Under the pieces are notes generated by a model. It made no database searches. It was given only the letters and a program-made list of their open reading frames with translations, and was not told the DNA's origin. Source: Pseudorasbora parva (lineage: Eukaryota; Chordata; Actinopteri; Cypriniformes; Gobionidae). From it: a DNA stretch of 64,000 nt. Below, piece by piece: positions 62,146 to 64,000 of this stretch. Both the position numbers and the translations under genes were made by a program. Location: positions 53,944,806 through 54,008,805 of the forward strand of contig NC_090173.1 of NCBI RefSeq assembly GCF_024679245.1, written 5' to 3'. The first letter of the stretch is position 1. Each line of letters starts with the position of its first letter.

Positions 62146-64000
62146 TCACAACGCAGTGTCTTCTATGCAACCTGGGTCATCGATGGCCTCCAGTCGGCGC
62201 TGACAGCTGTCTATGATCTTCTTGCGGGGCCCCAAGGGGATGTGAATGCTCTTGAGGTCACTATCAGAGCACAGCAATAGGGCATCAAGGTCGATCTTTT
62301 CCCTTTTGAAAATAGGAACAAACTCGTTCATGCTCTGTGTGGCCAGGAACACTTCCAATGGGCTGGTGTCAGGCTCATCATCATCATCCAGCCCCAGCTC
62401 AACCTCGTCCCACGGCAGCTCCTGCACGTTCCTCTCTTGCAGGCTACGGGCGCTTCCGATGCTATCCTCATCCAGACTGGGCGCGCGATGCATCCGGCTA
62501 CGTAGGCGCACATTATCGACCCGTTCGCTGCCTGCAAGACTGCCTTCATCTCTGCTACCAATGCCAAAAAGTCCACCGCTCACATAGTTGCGGCGAAAAA
62601 CCATGGTGCCCAGGCCGGGACGGTTGAAGAGTGAGTCGTGGCCTGAGTCGGTGCTGATCTCTGAGTACTCCACATCTTGACCGTGCAGGTCGGGTTCACT
62701 GATGGCACGCGAGACTGCATCCTCATTGTCATTGGAGAACATGTCCCGTATGTTGCGACGAGACCGGTCCTTAGGGTTGACGTATGTACCCTGCTTCATA
62801 AACATGACGTCATTGCCTAGTTGTAGGCCAGACAAAGAGCGGACACTCTTCCTGCCATCCTCGTAAATCTTGAATGTTCCATCACCTTGCTTCTTCTTCT
62901 CAAGCTTCCTCTGGATTTTAGTTTTGCCCCTGGCTGTGGCGTGGATAGTAGCCTAGAGTGACAAAGTTGGATAAAAATGTGTTTTAGTGACTGTGGTGTG
63001 TAACTAACATCAAACATTTATAGGGTTAGTTCACCCAAAAATTTTAATTCTGTCATTAATTACTTACCCTAATGTCGTTCGACAGCCGTAAGACCTCCGT
63101 TCATCTTCAGACACAGATGAAGATATTAGTGTTGAAATCCGATGGCTCAGAAAGGCCTTCATTGACTCCAAGGTCATTTCCTCTCTCAAGACCCATAAAG
63201 GCACTAAAGACGTCGTTACAAAGCCCATCTCACTTCAGCGGCTCTACAATCATTTTATGAAGCCACGAGAATAGTTTTTGTGTGCAAAATAAACTAAATA
63301 ACGACTTATATAGTGATGGGCCGATTTCAAAACAAAGCTTTGAACCGTTATGAATCAGTGAGTCGATGTTTCAGATCACCAAAGTCACGTGATTTCAGCA
63401 GTTTGACACGCAATTCAAATCATGAATTGATTCGGTGATTCATAATGGTTCAAAGCTTTATTTTGAAATCAGCCCATCAGTGGGTCTTGAGAGAAGAAAT
63501 GACCTTGGAGTCAATGAAGGCCTTTCTGAGCCATCGGATTTCAACACTAATATCTTCATTTGTGTTCTGAAGATGAACAAAGGTCTGACGGGTGTCGAAC
63601 GACATGAGGGTGATGAACTAATGAATTTTTCATTCTTTAAGTATTGAAGAGCAATTTGAGAAATTCTGACCTGGGAATATGGCACATTAGTGGCAGTGTT
63701 GAAGTGGTGTAACTTGCGACTCAAGGTGCTGCTGGCATAGCTGGAGAAGCTCATGGCATCCGAGACTGAGGCTTCTGTTGTCTCTCTCTGAAATTTCCGC
63801 TCCATACGCCGCCGGTGCTTCTGCTGCAGTTTAACACACTCCTTGATGCGCCGTTCGGCATCACGAAAAGCCCGGTCCTTCAGTTTGCTTACTAGCTTGG
63901 GGTTGAGGGCTGTCTGCTTGGCAGCGATGGAGTCCAGATAGCGCACACAATCCATGTGGTTCTTGGTGGCGGCCATGTCCAGAGGCGTGTGGTAATCGTT
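62146..64000 (-). CDS. ush1g: USH1G / SANS scaffold protein (5' partial, last two exons)
   Basis: Minus-strand exons 63671-64000 (continuing past the window edge) and 62146-62952, joined in phase 0 across a 718-bp intron (donor CCCAG/GTCAGA, acceptor CTCTAG/GCTAC). The first exon encodes the end of the ankyrin repeats ([20 protein letters not shown]) and the coiled-coil-like [14 protein letters not shown]. The second holds the central region ([34 protein letters not shown]), the SAM domain ([15 protein letters not shown] to PLGPRKKI) and a C-terminal class I PDZ ligand, DTAL. In mammals SANS links harmonin, cadherin-23 and myosin VIIa complexes in hair-cell stereocilia and photoreceptors. Fish have two paralogues, and this window does not settle whether it is ush1ga or ush1gb. 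Confidence 0.95.
63018..63645. mobile_element. Foldback MITE in the ush1g intron
   Basis: The left end GGGTTAGTTCACCCAAAAAT matches the AGTTCACCC-ended fish MITE family. Inverted arms are nearly continuous: AGGCCTTCATTGACTCCAAG (63153) against CTTGGAGTCAATGAAGGCCT (63502), and CAAAGCTTTGAACCGTTATG against CATAATGGTTCAAAGCTTTA. The right terminus is decayed. It fills most of the 718-bp intron. Confidence 0.7.

Noticed and set aside
62246..62627. Plus-strand frames over ush1g exon
   Set aside because: Shadows of the well-supported minus-strand SANS coding exon.

Overview
This is vertebrate, almost certainly teleost and probably cyprinid, genomic DNA. It carries single genes with GT-AG introns spaced many kilobases apart. 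Between them lies a dense layer of interspersed DNA transposons, foldback elements and CA/GT/TA microsatellites of the kind known from zebrafish and carp. About four host genes can be supported. The rest is mostly mobile DNA, much of it nested, with target-site duplications (TSDs) still readable.

Host genes. (1) 9413-10720 (+): an intact single-exon reading frame of 435 codons for a highly charged, probably nuclear protein that I do not recognise. (2) 50205-55847 (-): a seven-exon TVP23 (FAM18) Golgi membrane protein gene, tvp23b-like, with every splice junction readable. (3) 57559-58986 (+): amnionless (amn), the membrane partner of cubilin, here as one uninterrupted 475-codon frame. (4) 62146 to the right edge (-): the 3' two exons of ush1g (SANS), with the SAM domain and a C-terminal PDZ ligand. 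Nothing suggests these genes act together.

Mobile DNA, left to right. 1-3040 is the right part of a DIRS-type tyrosine-recombinase retrotransposon. 4449-7814 is a hAT-like element with 8-bp TSDs holding three tandem smaller TIR elements joined by single TTA triplets, plus a second hAT-like insertion. 8500-9060 and 11360-12540 hold Tc1-like and LINE fragments. 16180-19273, 35014-36472 and 41098-43709 carry one long palindromic core under different termini. 20205-21997 has two TTAA-flanked elements sharing one TTAA. 22135-26038 is a nest four levels deep: a CCCAGCCAACA-ended element, a Tc1 element, a TTAA element, and a near-perfect 144-bp palindrome. 30851-32292 is a hAT remnant with a recognisable dimerisation domain. 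38405-45690 is a broken minus-strand L1-like LINE interrupted by several TIR elements. 47248-49112 is a Tc1 remnant split by a hAT-like element that is itself split by a TTAA element. The introns of tvp23b and ush1g hold large foldback elements.

Most notable points: a tandem array at 61414-61949 that reads as repeated miniature LTR, histidine-tRNA primer site and polypurine tract; repeated stacking of elements on one shared target motif (TTA, TTAA, TA); the palindrome at 23082-23225; the intron-free amn; and the unknown gene at 9413. No CRISPR, operon or prokaryotic system is present, and I recognised no tRNA or rRNA gene.
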